64,000 nt of DNA from Aurifilum marmelostoma (Eukaryota; Ascomycota; Sordariomycetes; Diaporthales; Cryphonectriaceae), in assembly GCA_027559495.1 (NCBI GenBank), contig JAMXSV010000018.1, positions 310,001 through 374,000 of the forward strand, given 5' to 3'. Numbering within the stretch: position 1 is the stretch's first letter; each line of letters opens with the position of its first letter. The notes under the pieces were generated by a model. The model was not told the DNA's origin. It saw only the letters and a list, made by a program, of their open reading frames with translations, and ran no database searches. Shown here piece by piece: positions 35,238-47,500 of this stretch. A program made the position numbers and the translations under genes.

Positions 35238-36714
35238 ATAGCTTGCAGGTAATAATAAGTATATCTTGAATATTACTATATTAATAGCTTATAATAAGTA
35301 TAATAATAATATAGAAAGTATAAATTTTATACTTATATTTATTATAATTAATATTATAAAAACTTTATATTAAAATAATATTTTAAAAAAAGAATTTTAG
35401 AATTAATAAATAATTAGCTTAATTAAATTAGTATTTAGTAAGATAAATAGCAATAATTCTAAAGAATTTTATAAAAGTCTTTTAGCCTTTTATATTAAAT
35501 ACTTAATATATAAAATCCTCTTAAAAAATCTTTTTAAAAGTATCTTTATTCAAAATTTTAAAATAAAACTCTTAAAGAATTTTAGAATTAATATATTTTA
35601 TTTTTAATATTATAAAGTAGTATAAATCTCTTATATATACTATAATATAAATAGATTTTAATAAAGCAAATAGATTAAATTATTTAAATATATAAGAAAT
35701 TAGAAGTTTAGTTTAGAGAAATTCTAAATAAAAAAATATTATAATGCTTTTATAAGACTACTAGAAAATTGCCTTAAATTAATATTAAAAAAGTAGAAAT
35801 AATAATAATGCTTTAAAGAATTCTATTCTTTATAAATAAAGAATAAAGCATAAATATAGTATATATAGAAATGCAATAAAAAGCATTATAAATATACTTA
35901 ATAATAAGCTTAAGATTTAGCTTAATAAAAAGCAAGAAAATCTCTAAAAAGAAAGGATTGCTTATAAAGAAATAATAGCTAATTAGGATTATAAAGTCTT
36001 TATATATAATAGCAGAAAGAAGCTAGATACTATTTAATATAAATATTAATAGTTAGCAATATTGCGCATTATTAAATAGTAGTATATAAGAAAATTATAT
36101 TTTACTATATATTATTAATATAATATAAATACTATAAAATTTAAAAAAATCTTATATATTTAATATTATAAAAGAATAATTAATTAATTAATTATTTTAA
36201 ATTAAGGTCTTATAAGTAATATTATTTCCAATATTATAAATATAGTTATATTATAGAGTAATCTTAAGCCTTTCTTAGCTTTAAAAGCATAGTTCTAAAA
36301 TTAATTAAATTATTAGCTAAATATTTTAAGAATAGAGTAAAATTTAGGTACTAAAAATAGCTAGAATAAGCGCTTAAATAAGAACTTATTATATATCTTT
36401 AAATTAGTAGAAACTAATAGCTTATAAAGAATTATAGAAGCCTTTAATATCTAAATGCAAATTAAGCAATAATTAAAAGGACTTAGTTTAGTATAAAGTA
36501 ATAATTAGAAATAGCAATAATAAGAATTAATTAAGAAATAATAATTAAGATCTAAAAAGATTAATTTAATTTAGAGCAGAAATAATAAATTATAATATAT
36601 TTGCAATATTATTAAAATTAGCAAAGCGCTAATTTTGAATAAAACTAAAAATGCTTAATAGTATTCTCTATTTCTCTAAATAGCAGAAATAAAAGAAAAA
36701 TTTATTTTAATATT

Positions 36715-37500
36715 TGCTAATATATTAAGAGAGTATTATATATTTATAAAACTATTTTAAAAAGAATTAATTATAAAAAGATTAAAATATAGATTATATA
36801 ATTATAAAATTCTATTTAAAAGATAAAGTTTAATTAAAATTCTTTTCTATTTATAAATTAAATAAAGTAAAATCAAAAGTATTTAAAAGATATTTTAATA
36901 AGAATTTAAAAAAGAATTATATATAATTATTATAATTACTAGCAAAATATTTAATTTTATTTATATTTAATAAATAGCAAATTAGAATTTTATATAAATT
37001 ATAAATAGCTTAATAATATTATAATTAAAAATTAATACTTTCTACTATTTATTAGAAAACTATAAAATTAATTATAAAATATATAAGAGTTTATAATATT
37101 AAATCTTTAAAAAGCTTATAATCTAATTAAAATAAAGAGAAGTAAAGAATAGAAAATAGCATATTATATAAAATATAAGCATTTGAAATATATAACTATG
37201 CCTTTTAAATTAACTAATATATCTATATTTTTCTAAGAAATAATTAACTATATACGTAAAAAGCGCTTTTATATTTCTATTACTGCTTATTTTAATAATA
37301 TCCTTATTTATTTTTTCAATCTACTTATATATAAATAATATATATAGCAAATATTATAAATATTATAAAATAGTAAACTTTTTACTAACTTAGAGGAAAG
37401 TTGTTTTTATATTAAAAAGGCTAACTAATCTAAATATATAATTAAATTAAAATATATTTATATAGAAAAGAATAAGATTAAAGCAATTTTTAAATCTGCT
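36715..37500 (+). pseudogene. Gypsy-A reverse transcriptase remnant
   Basis: The plus strand starts with a degraded IPxEYHxFxxLFxKEL motif (REYYIFIKLFQKELIIKRLK), then KKGKSLIKILFYLLIKQSKI with the spacing of Gypsy RT. Further on is a degraded MPFGLTNAPATFQxxIN region near 37200-37250 and the catalytic YLDD region near 37310. Confidence 0.83.
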
Positions 37501-37689
37501 TATTTCTATTAATAATTTATATAATAATACATAAATAAGAAAAAAATAAAGAGCTTTTAAAGCGATTAAGAAATAAATTATATAAGAATTTATTCTATAA
37601 ACACTTAATTTTAAATAAAAATTGAAAATTGCAATTAATATATTAAATTATATACTTAGTAAAGAACTTATATAATATAACAATTAGGA

Positions 37690-38010
37690 AAAATTATATT
37701 TTATTACTTATTTTTTTAAAAAAATTTAATAGCTTAGAATTATAATATAATATCTTAAATTAAAAACTTATAGCAATAATATATATATTTTGAAAATAAT
37801 AATACTATTTTATTAATACTAAATATTTAATTAAAGTTTTTATAAATTATAAAAACTTTAGAATATTTATAATAAATAGAATAAATAAAATTCCTTTTAT
37901 AATTTAATATTAAAGTTAGCTATATTTCAAAAAAGAAAAATATTAAAGCAAATACTCTTAGCTAATAATTAAGCTATATATTAGCAATAAGCATAAAGTA
38001 ATAAATACTC
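37690..38010 (+). pseudogene. Gypsy-A RNase H remnant
   Basis: Reads LLIFLKKFNSLELYNIIS, IIKTLEYL and FNIKVSYISKKKNIKANTLS. These match HPIAYxSKKFxxAExNYDI, TDHKNLEYF and FxIxYRPGKxNxKADALSR of Gypsy elements. Confidence 0.83.
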
Positions 38011-38099
38011 TTTAACTAAAATAAGAATCAAAATCTTATATAGAAATAAGAAATTAATATAATATTTTAAATTAATTGCTAAAGCAAAAATTTAAAATA

Positions 38100-39150
38100 A
38101 ATAATTTCAGCTAGATAGAAAGAATATTTTAAATATATATATAGTATATTAATATATAAATAATAGAAAATTAAAGCAATTTACAAAAGAATTAAAAGAT
38201 ACTAAAATCTCTTAAGCTTTAAAAGATAAATTAAAAAATTATTTAATAATATAATAGCTATAAATAAAATATAATAAAAAGATATAAGCTTTATAAACTA
38301 TTATAACTTTTATTAGTATTTATAATTATTTTATAATTTCTTAATCTAGACTTTATTATTAAGCTATTTACTTTATAAAAATCTTTAATTAAAGTATAGG
38401 ATAATAGTATTTTAGTAGTAAATTGCAAATTAAGTAAGCATACTTGCTTCCTTCTTAATAAGAAAAGCAATATAGTAAAATAATTTTTATATATATTCTT
38501 TTAAATAATTATTACTAATTATAATATATTAAAAGAAATTATTTTAAATAAAAATAAACTATATATTATACTTCTAAATATTATTTCTAAAGTACCTTAA
38601 AATATACTACAAGATATTTCTAATATATTATTTATAAATAAATAAATGTATAAGTAAAAAGTAATAATAAATTAAATTATTAAATAATATTTAAAATATT
38701 ATATTAATTAGAAATAAAGTAATTAGATTAAAGTATTATTTTTAATGCAATTTATAACTAATAGCACAAATATAAGCACTATAAAGATTTTATTATTTTA
38801 TATACTTTATAAATACTATTTAATAGTACATTATAAAGCTTTATTAAAAGCAAATGCAAAAGCTATAAAGCAATAAATATAATATATTAAAGAATTTAAA
38901 AAGATATTTAATAGGAATTATAATTTATATAGGAATAAATAGCTAAATATGTTAACTTTAAGAGAATTAAGAAAACTAATTTTATAAAAAGAAAATAAAG
39001 TTTACTTAAAATAGAAAAATATTAAAACTACTTAACTAAATAATAAACTTAATTATACAAAAATTAGCCCTTTTAAGATATTAAGAAAAATCTTCTTAGT
39101 TAATTATAAATTAGTATTACTAGCAGAAATAAAAATATACTTAATACTTT
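38100..39150 (+). pseudogene. Gypsy-A integrase remnant
   Basis: The C-terminal half is clear: QYLKYYINQKQSNQIKVLFL, IVHYKALLKANAKAIKQQIY, NYNLYRNKQLNMLTLRELRK and NYKLVLLAEIKIYLILYILL. These correspond to the integrase core end and the LPAxxKIHPVFHVSLLEP tail. The N-terminal zinc-binding part is not readable. Confidence 0.8.
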
Positions 39151-39204
39151 ATATTTTACTCCTTAAACTAGCAATATAAGAAATATTAATAAATAATATA
39201 ATTA

Positions 39205-39380
39205 AAGTTATAATAGAGAAATTAGAATTCAAAATTAAAGAGATTTTAAGATATAAAGGCCTATAATATAACCTGAAATACTATATTAAATAAAAAGATT
39301 ATCTAATAAGTAAGAGTATATAGAAACTAAAGGAAAACCTTGCAAGTATATAATAAGCACTTTAGAATTACTAAATAATA
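39205..39380 (+). pseudogene. Gypsy-A chromodomain remnant
   Basis: Reads EFKIKEILRYKGLQYNLKYY, then KQKDYLISKSIWKLKENLAS, matching YEVExIL..R......YLVKWKGYPxxExTWExxENL. It places the element among fungal chromoviruses, which use this domain to bind H3K9-methylated chromatin. Confidence 0.85.
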
Positions 39381-39635
39381 ACAAAAAACGATTTCTATTA
39401 ATTAAATGCACTACTGGTTAGTAAGAAAGGTACTAATTAAGGATAATATTAAAATAATAAAGATATTAATTAAGCTAAATTAATAACTAATTAAAGATCT
39501 AGCTATATTTTCTTATTTACTAGTAATAAAAAAACTTAAATTTATTATAAACTAAATAGGTTTACTTATTCTTTAAAAGATAAACTTAGAGAATATCTTA
39601 AGAAGTAGATTTTTAGGAATTAAAGCCTTAGAGCT

Positions 39636-40130
39636 TTAATTAGCCTTTTTAGCAGCTATATATTTAGCTTTAGCTTTTTTCTTTTTCACTTTTTTTAACT
39701 CCTCTATATTATTAATATCCTAATGCATAGTATGCATTATCTTTATAAACTATATTCTTTTCTACTTTTATAAATAAAAAGCTTTCTCCTTTATAGCTTA
39801 TAGCTTATTTTCTAAGGTTTAATGCTAAGCATTAATCTAATAAAGATTAGTACTATTAAGCTCTTAAATATTATAGTATAAATAAAATAAGCAGATGCAT
39901 TTAAAGCAATGGAAAAAATTCTTAGAAGAGACTTAGCAACTTATAATGCCTTAATCTTTATAAAAGAAGTATAATAATATAGTAATAGCATTTTAAAGAA
40001 TAATAAATAAAAGGGAGTTCTTTTAAAAAGCTAACTTGAAATAATTCTATTAAAATAAAAACCTATTAATTCTTTTTAATATATTAATTCAAAAGGCATA
40101 ATAATATAAAAAAGAAGAATAAGAACTTAT
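39636..40130 (-). pseudogene. Gypsy-A antisense accessory ORF, degraded
   Basis: Minus-strand frame opposite to pol, between the chromodomain and the 3' LTR. Reading through RIP stops gives a Cys-containing part, then TLENKLQAIKEKAFYLQKQK, INNIEELKKVKKKKAKAKYI and AAKKAN before the stop at 39636. It is colinear with the accessory frame of Gypsy-B at 26900-27460, which fixes strand and frame, although a few codons are missing in the cysteine part. Confidence 0.65.
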
Positions 40131-40171
40131 AAGAAAATTATTAAAGACAATAATTTATAAAAGAGAGATAA

Positions 40172-40562
40172 TATTATAATTTATCTAATATATAGATTAT
40201 AGAAAAAGCATAGCATAATAGCTACCTAAAATAGATCTTATAGATCCTAAAAATAAACTTATAGAAGCTAAGCATTTAATATTCTAACATAGAACTAAAT
40301 AATATAGAATTATATAATTAGGATTAAAATTATAAAAGATAATAATTTAGATAACTATTTATTAAAGATATTATAATATCTTAAATAACTAATTATTTAA
40401 ATTATTATAACTAAAAAGCTAAATATATAAGAATATATTTATTACTAATTAATTATATTATTACTTATAGCTCTTTAGTTATTAATTTAAGTATTATTTT
40501 TAAATATAAGTAATAGCTTTACTGCTAGTAATATACTATAAAGAACTTGAGAATTATCTATA
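40172..40562 (+). repeat. Gypsy-A 3' LTR (391 bp)
   Basis: Preceded immediately by the polypurine tract AAAAGAGAGATAA and followed by the target duplication AATAG (40563-40567). It is colinear with the split 5' LTR. Confidence 0.85.
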
Positions 40563-41218
40563 AATAGCTTTGCTATTAGCGCTGCTATAGCTAATAAGGG
40601 TTATAAAAGTTCTATTATTAAAGTTGTATACCTTTTTCTTAGCTTTTTAATTTATAGCTATAATAATATATTAAATATAACTAGCTAAAATGCTAATGCA
40701 GTTGCTATACTTATTAATATTTTATAAGCTTAAACATATTAATTTATATAAGCTAATACTAAACTTATACTTATTAAAAAATATATTTAAATTATAAATT
40801 ATAATCTTAAAACTTTAATAATTAGCTTTAATAAACTTAAAATAATTAATATTAACTTTAAAATATTACTTTATTTATTGGTATATAAAATAAAAATTAA
40901 TTAATCTTTTTTATTATATTATATATATATTATTAGCAATAGTAATAATTATTATTTTTCAAAAAAGAAAAGTGCTATTATTTAGCTATATTATATATTT
41001 TATAAAAACTTTATCTTTTAATAGCTTAAAATATTATAAGCAATCTATATTTGATAAAATTAAAAGAGATATACTATTTTAGCATATTTTAATAATATGC
41101 TTTATAATACTATTTTTGCTATATAGTATATATTTATTAAAAGAGTATAAAGAAGTTCTTAAAGGCTTAAGGGGCTTTAAATTTTCTTAATTATATCTTC
41201 TTTATTAATAATGCTTTT

Positions 41219-41424
41219 TATAGATTTTACTAAGCAAGCGATAGCGATGCGTTACTGCGATAGCTATGCACGGGCTATATCCTAAACCGTGCGCTATAGT
41301 AATAGCCTATAGCAACGCATATACAATCCAGCTAGATAAATAGCTCCTTAGTTAATAATAACTAATAAGCAATCTAATACTGTAAATCTATTCTATCGTA
41401 TATATATACTAGGCCTAGCTAACA
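41219..41424 (+). repeat. Solo LTR of copia-type element (206 bp)
   Basis: Ends are TATAGATTTTACTAAG (from TGTAGATT) and CCTAGCTAACA. Perfect target duplication CTTTT at 41214-41218 and 41425-41429. It is the same length and sequence family as 53439-53644 in inverse orientation. The uninterrupted target is visible in the second copy at about 43485-43495. It is less RIP-mutated than its surroundings, with several CpG. Confidence 0.92.
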
Positions 41425-43084
41425 CTTTTATTAAATTTGCTATGCATTAAGATTAGCTAATAAGGCTTTATAAGCCTTATTCTCTTAAGCCTAAATAGCT
41501 AAAAATTTAATAGCTGCTTTTATATATAGCTAAATAGAGCTTTAAGGAGCTTTAAAGCTATCTAAGAAGATTATTACAATATTAGTTAATAAAGATAGTT
41601 AAGAAAGTATATATCTTAATCTATTAGTATTAACTTAAGCATGCAATTTATATAATAAATCTATACTAAAAGAAACTTAAAACTAAATATCTTTTTAGTT
41701 AGCAACTAATTTTAGCATTTACTATAAGAGGAATAAAGGTATTAAATTGCAATGCTAGTCCTAGCTTATAAGTATATATTATAAATTATAAAATTAAACT
41801 CTGTTTTACTATTTAATCTAATTTATATTTCTATAAGTTTATCTTAATATTTCGTTTAATCTTATTTAGTCTTTTTTTTAAGCTAGTTTGCTTTTAAAGA
41901 AAGCTATTTCTGCATCTATAGTATATAATATACTTAAGCCTTTAAATATATCTATAAATAATAATTTAACAGCTATATATAAGATTGAAGCATTAGTGCT
42001 ATATAATAAGAAAGAGAGGAAATAAGAATACTTGAGATAAATAGTCTTCCTTTGCTTATTAATTAAATTATAAAGAATAAATTTGCAATTTATTAGCTAA
42101 AGGTTTCTGCTTTTAAAGATATTTATAATATATATTTTCATAAATATATAATTAATTATTAGCTAAGCAATATAAATAAACAAATGGAAAATAATATAAA
42201 AGATAAAAGATATATTTAAAAACCTTTAGTTATTATAATAAATATTATTTAAAAACATTTAATAATATAATATTTTAAGCTATTAAAATATACTTATATT
42301 TATTAGCTAAAAAAATATATATATAAAGTAAGGATATAAAAAGATTAAAAAGATATTTAAGCAGATATAATAATTAAAAATCTTAATATTATTATGCTTT
42401 AAAAAGCTATTTATAATTAAATAATAATATATTTATTAATATTATTAAATATATTAATTAGAAGCTACTATTTCAAAATTTACTTTCTTATATTAATTAA
42501 ATTTTATATTACTATTAATACTAAAATTACTTTTTAAGTAAATATTTCAATTTTTAAAAATTTATATAATAGATAAATAAATGCTTATTGAAAAAATATA
42601 TCTAATATATTATTATATAAGCATTTAATAAGCTTAAATTAAGTATAGCTATTATTTAAAAATATAATATATAAGAATAGCTTTAATATGCTTATTGCTA
42701 TAGCTAAAAAGGATTATTAATTTTCTATTATTAAAGTTATATATCTCTTTTTTAGCTTTTTAATCTATAATAATAATAATATATTAAATATAACAAATAA
42801 TATATTAAACAGAGTTAAATAAAATACTATTATAATTACTATATTTATTAAAATTAATATATCTTTTTAATTATTTTTATATAAAATAAGAATTAATTAA
42901 GCCTCTTTATTAATATATATATATATATTTAGTAATAGTAATTACTATTAGCTTTAAAGAAAGGGAACTGCTATTATTAAGCTATATTATATATTTAATA
43001 AAAGCTTTACTTTTTAATAGCTTAAAATATTATAAGCAATTTATATTTTTTAAAATTAAAGTAAATATACTATTCTTATATGTT

Positions 43085-43351
43085 TATTATAAACCTAGCT
43101 TGCTTGCTGCCTTAGATTTCTATTCCAGCCTAGAGAGGGCTTAAGGGTTAGGGTTAGTTATATAACCTTGCCTTAAATAAAACCTTTAACTAGCTAGCCC
43201 TGCTTGCTTATTCTATATTATAGTTCCTTAAGCTATATTTGAACTACTTAGCCTATACCTAGTTAAGAATAGTATTTATTAGTTTATAGCTAAATAGAAT
43301 TTTAAACTGCTTGCTTGCTATTTATCCAATTCTCTTGCTGCTACTATAATA
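43085..43351 (+). repeat. Solo LTR of Gypsy-C family
   Basis: 267 bp, opposite in orientation to the other copies, with ends TATTATAAACC and CTACTATAATA. The flanks ATGTT and ATATC are consistent with an ATGTC target duplication changed by C-to-T and G-to-A events. The empty site in the sister repeat near 41055 reads ATATT. Confidence 0.85.
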
Positions 43352-43856
43352 ATATCTTAATAATTTATTTTATATTATTGCTATTATTATATAATATATA
43401 CTAAATAATAAAATCTAGAAAGATTTTTAAAAGCCTAAAAAGCTTTAAATCTTTTTAATTATATTTTTCTTATTAATAAGATTTTTATTAAACTTGCTAT
43501 ATATTAAGATTAATTAAAAAAGCTTTATATATTATATTCTCTTAAGCCTTTATAGCTAAATATTTAGTAGCTATTTCTATATATAATTAAAAAAGATATA
43601 AAAATAGCTTAAGGCTAATTAAAGAAGTTATTATAATAGTAGTTAATAAAAATAGTTAAGAAAGTATATAATTTAATCTATTAATCGTAACTTAAGCATA
43701 TACTTTATATAGTAAATATATACTAAAAGAATTTATTTTAAATAAATATCTTTTTAGCTAGCTATAAATTTTAGCATTTATTATAAGAGAAATAGAGATA
43801 ATAGGAAAATGATGCTAATTATAGTTTATAAATAATAAATTCTTATTATTTCTTAG

Positions 43857-44236
43857 CAATTAAATAATTTTAAATATAAAGCTTTTTTAGCTATCTTTTA
43901 AATTAAATAAAATTTATAATATAATAATTTAATTTAAAAGCGCTATTATTTTTATTTTAATATTATAAACTATTTCTTTAATTTAAAAAAATAATTTTTT
44001 ATAATTTAATAATTTAAAAAGCTATTATTAAAATACTTATAGAATATAAAATATTATATAATAAAATTCTAATTTTTCAAATTTTTTAAAGTACTTTTAT
44101 TTTTCAGCTTTTATATATAATAAAGGCTTATTTTTATATAGAGATTCTATTATAATAAAGATTTTTTAAATAATTTTATTAATAATTAATTTATTTTTTA
44201 AGAAGAATATAATAGAATTAATATAACTTTTATAAG
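43857..44236. other. Unidentified AT-rich sequence
   Basis: RIP-like composition; no domain or repeat partner was recognised. It is the left part of the target into which Gypsy-C inserted. Confidence 0.5.
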
Positions 44237-44241
44237 TTATT

Positions 44242-44509
44242 TATCACAATAGCAGCGGGGCGGTTAGGCGAATAGCAAGCAGGCAGATTTAGGATTCTAT
44301 TTACTATAGACTAATAAGCACTATTTTTAAGCAGATATAGGCTAGGTAGTTAAGATATAGCTTGAAGAGCTATAATATATAATAAGCAAATAGGGCTAGC
44401 AAGGCAGAGATTTTATCTAAAGCAGGATTATATATTCTAACCCTAATTCTTAAATTCTCTTTAGGCTAGAAAGAGAATCTAAGATAGTAGGCAGGCTATA
44501 TTTATAATA
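44242..44509 (-). repeat. Gypsy-C 3' LTR (268 bp)
   Basis: Same length as the 5' LTR and flanked by TTATT. It keeps a few CpG near its left end (GCGGGGCGGTTAGGCG). Confidence 0.88.
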
Positions 44510-46394
44510 TTATCCTCTTCTTTAGAATTAAGCTTTATAAGATTAAATCTTACTATTAGCTAAGGGCTAGGCTTAAATAAATAATAGCAGTAATAATTAT
44601 AAACTATTTTCTATATATTCTTTAAATAGAAAATTAAAATCTTTTTTAAATTATTATAATTAATCTATTTAATAATATATTTTAGCTAAAAATCTTTATA
44701 TCTATAGTAGTTTTATTATAAATTTAGAATTTTATTAATTTTTTATTTTTATAAGCTATTAACTTTAATAAGAAAGAAAGAATTATTTCTTTAAGCTAAT
44801 AATAGATTATTAGCAGCAAGCTATAATAAGCTTATATAAAAGATAGAATATATTTTTATAGAATTAAGCAAATAAAGATAATAAGTATATAAGCTAATAA
44901 TTTTTAATATAAAATAGGCTATAATTCTTCTAATTTAGCTTTTTTATAGAGTATAAAGTCTTAATATTCTAAATATTAAGCTAAATTTTCTAGGTGATTT
45001 AATATTAGTAAGCAAATTAGCATTTCTAATTAGCTTAATTCTTATAATATAAATAAGCAATAAGCAACTTATTATATAAATATTTAATTATTTTTTATAT
45101 TTAAGCTATAAATTTCTTTATATTCCTAGCAGCAAATTTATTTTAAAGTAAAATAAGCTTAAATTCTAGTTAGAGATAAAAACTATAGTTAGCAAAGAAT
45201 AAAATAATAATTATTAATTTAAAGATAAAGTTATTAGCTATAAATTTAGCTAATAGTAACTAATTTAATTAATTATCTTATAAATAAGATATATATAAGT
45301 ATAAATACTATTCTAAGAAAGTATTTATTCTCTTAATTTAGCTATTAGTTTTAGAATAATATATAGTAAATAGTAAAGCAAATATTAATAAGCAATAAAT
45401 TAAATATTTCTAAAAATCTAATATAAATTATAATTCTTAATTAAATATAATTATAATAAGCAAATTATAAAGCTTTTATATATTCCTTATAAATAGGCAA
45501 ATAGCTTTTTTAGAGTTATAAGTTTCTTTATAAGCTATAAAATGCTATATTTTAGTTAAGTAGTTTATTATAACTAATATAGCACTATAGCTTTAGCTAG
45601 TAAGTAGATAGATAATGAAATTAATAGAAATATTCTTTTATAATTAATTAGAAATTAATAAAAGTTTAAGTAAGCCTTAATAGCTTTTATAGCTAAGCTT
45701 TATATAATAGTATTAATAGCAATTAGCAATTTAGCAGTAAATATAATTTAATATTTAAAGCTAATAGTATTCTTAGTCTAAAATCTTATAGATTTTTGCT
45801 ATTCTAAAGTAGCTTATAATTAAAAATATATAATAAGCTTTAAGCAGTTTAGCTTTTAATTTAAGTAGATTAAGCATATAGAGGCAGTTTTTATAATATA
45901 GGCAGCTATACTATTTACTATACTTTGCAAGAATAAGTAGTATATATTAAGTAGTATCTTTTATTAAAGCTTTTAGAATTAAGCTAGAAATTAAATCTCT
46001 TTTATATTTTAAAATAAAAAGATAGAATAATTTATTGTTTTAGTAAAAGTAAATAAATAATATAATTATATAAATTTAGATTATAAAATAAATAGTTTTT
46101 TTAAATTACTTTAAGCTAAAGCAGATTTCTAAAGCTATAAGCAAAGCTAATAATTATAATTCTTTTTTTTAGTTTAAAAGAAAGTTAATATTTATTAATA
46201 CTAGCCAAAATTGCTATAAATTATTTATATTTATAAATATTAACTTTTCTTTAAATTTTTTTTAAATTAATTAAATTAATAAGCTTAGTAATAGCTTATA
46301 ATAGAATTTCCTACTTTCTTAATCTAGCTAGATTAATAAGCTTAATAGCTATTATTAGCTTATAATATTAAAGAGTATTAACTTTCTTAAAGTT

Positions 46395-46867
46395 CTCTCT
46401 CTTTCTAAAGCAAATTCTCTAATCTCTTAGTTAATATATTTAGTTTTGCATTTTATTTCTTAAAATAATATATCATTTTAAAGTTAAAATAGAATAAAAA
46501 CTTAGCTAATTAAGCCTATCTTTTATTTAGCAGCTTAATTATTATAAAATACTTTAAATTCTTATAATTTATAATAATCTTTATTAGTAATTATATTCTC
46601 TTAAGCTTAAAATATTATTCTTTAAAATAGCAAATAATTGCTAAAAATTTCTTATTATAGATTTTATAATTATATTCTATAATTAAATACTTTTTAGAAA
46701 AGTATACTATTAGTTTTAAAATGCTATTATTATTATACTATAATAATATTCTTATAAATATAAAATTAGAAGTATTAGTTTTAATAATTACTTCTTTTTT
46801 CTAATTAAATAAAGTAAGAATAAATATTTATATAAAAGCTTCTTTTAGCCTCTTAAAGGCATTTTTG
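46395..46867 (-). pseudogene. Gypsy-C RNase H remnant
   Basis: Reads KNAFKRLKEAFI, KKEVIIKTNTSNFIFIRILL, LKLIVYFSKKYLIIEYNYKI, YNKKFLAIICYFKE, IINYKNLKYF, and KLLNKRQAQLAKFLFYFNFK. This is a well-preserved RIP version of the Gypsy RNase H domain (FxxLKxAFTTAPIL...ETDASxF...HPVAYFSKKxxPAExNYEIYDKELLAI...TDHKNLEYF...KLLNRRQARWAEFLSxFNFKI). Confidence 0.9.
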
Positions 46868-46869
46868 CA

Positions 46870-47500
46870 AATCTAATTAAATAGAAATAGAATATTCTTT
46901 TATATTAAGCAGATAAGTAGTGCAATAATTCTAAAGAAGTTCTAAATAAATCTTCTATAGAAGTTTCTAAATTTAATAAATACTTAAATATTTATTAAGT
47001 AAATTAGCATTTTTTATATTATAATAATTTTAATTTTCTTAAAGTTTATTTAAATTCTATAAATACTTATAATTAGGCTAAGAAAAGTAGTTTCTATTAT
47101 AAAGAACTTGCACTTTTTTAGCTTAATATATAAACTAGCTTTTCTAAAAATAATTAAAATAAAATAAAAATGCTATTTATATTTTAAATAAATATAATTA
47201 TAAATTAAAATATTATTTAAGTAAGTAATATAAAATATATTTAAATAATTTCTTTATATATTATTAATAAATTATTAAAATATTGCTAAAGCTTTTATAA
47301 AGCTAAATAGTATAATTAATATTTTAAATTATTTAGTAATTCTTTAATTAGAAGCGAAAGATATTAATCTTTTATAATAATATTATTTAAAGCTTAATAA
47401 TTTATATAAAATTATAAGCTATTATTTAGCTTTATAATAAATAGGATAGGCAAAGCAATAAATAATAAGCTAGAATATATAAACCCCTTTTGCAAGTTCT
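46870..47500 (-). pseudogene. Gypsy-C reverse transcriptase C-terminal remnant
   Basis: The minus strand immediately upstream of RNase H has the spacing and residues of the RT palm and connection: KSQFIYQAKKVQVLYNRNYF and NYKYLQNLNKL, corresponding to LxKAGLxLxxxKCxFxxxExxYLG. The catalytic YxDD is blurred by mutation. Confidence 0.6.

Larger units (their letters stand above)
26247..40562 (+). mobile_element. Gypsy-A: Ty3/Gypsy chromovirus, RIP-degraded, interrupted
   Basis: Plus-strand LTR retrotransposon. The 3' LTR is 40172-40562. The 5' LTR is split into 26247-26289 and 33809-34125 by the nested Gypsy-B. A polypurine tract (AAAAGAGAGATAA) ends at 40171, just before the 3' LTR. Internal remnants in order are gag, reverse transcriptase, RNase H, integrase and chromodomain, then an antisense accessory frame. 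A solo LTR (34973-35237) interrupts the gag-pol interval. Without the nested insertions the element is about 6.5 kb. The 5-bp target duplication is AATAG. All frames carry many C-to-T-type stops, so it is not active. Confidence 0.88.
40568..43856. repeat. Direct duplication of an unidentified degraded repeat
   Basis: Segment 40568-41213 recurs at about 42690-43084 plus 43352-43484, and 41430-41780 recurs at 43490-43850, so a unit of about 2 kb is repeated in tandem. 41765-42640 also matches 24260-25230. No protein domain was recognised. The pairing shows empty sites for the two solo LTRs inserted here. Confidence 0.6.
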
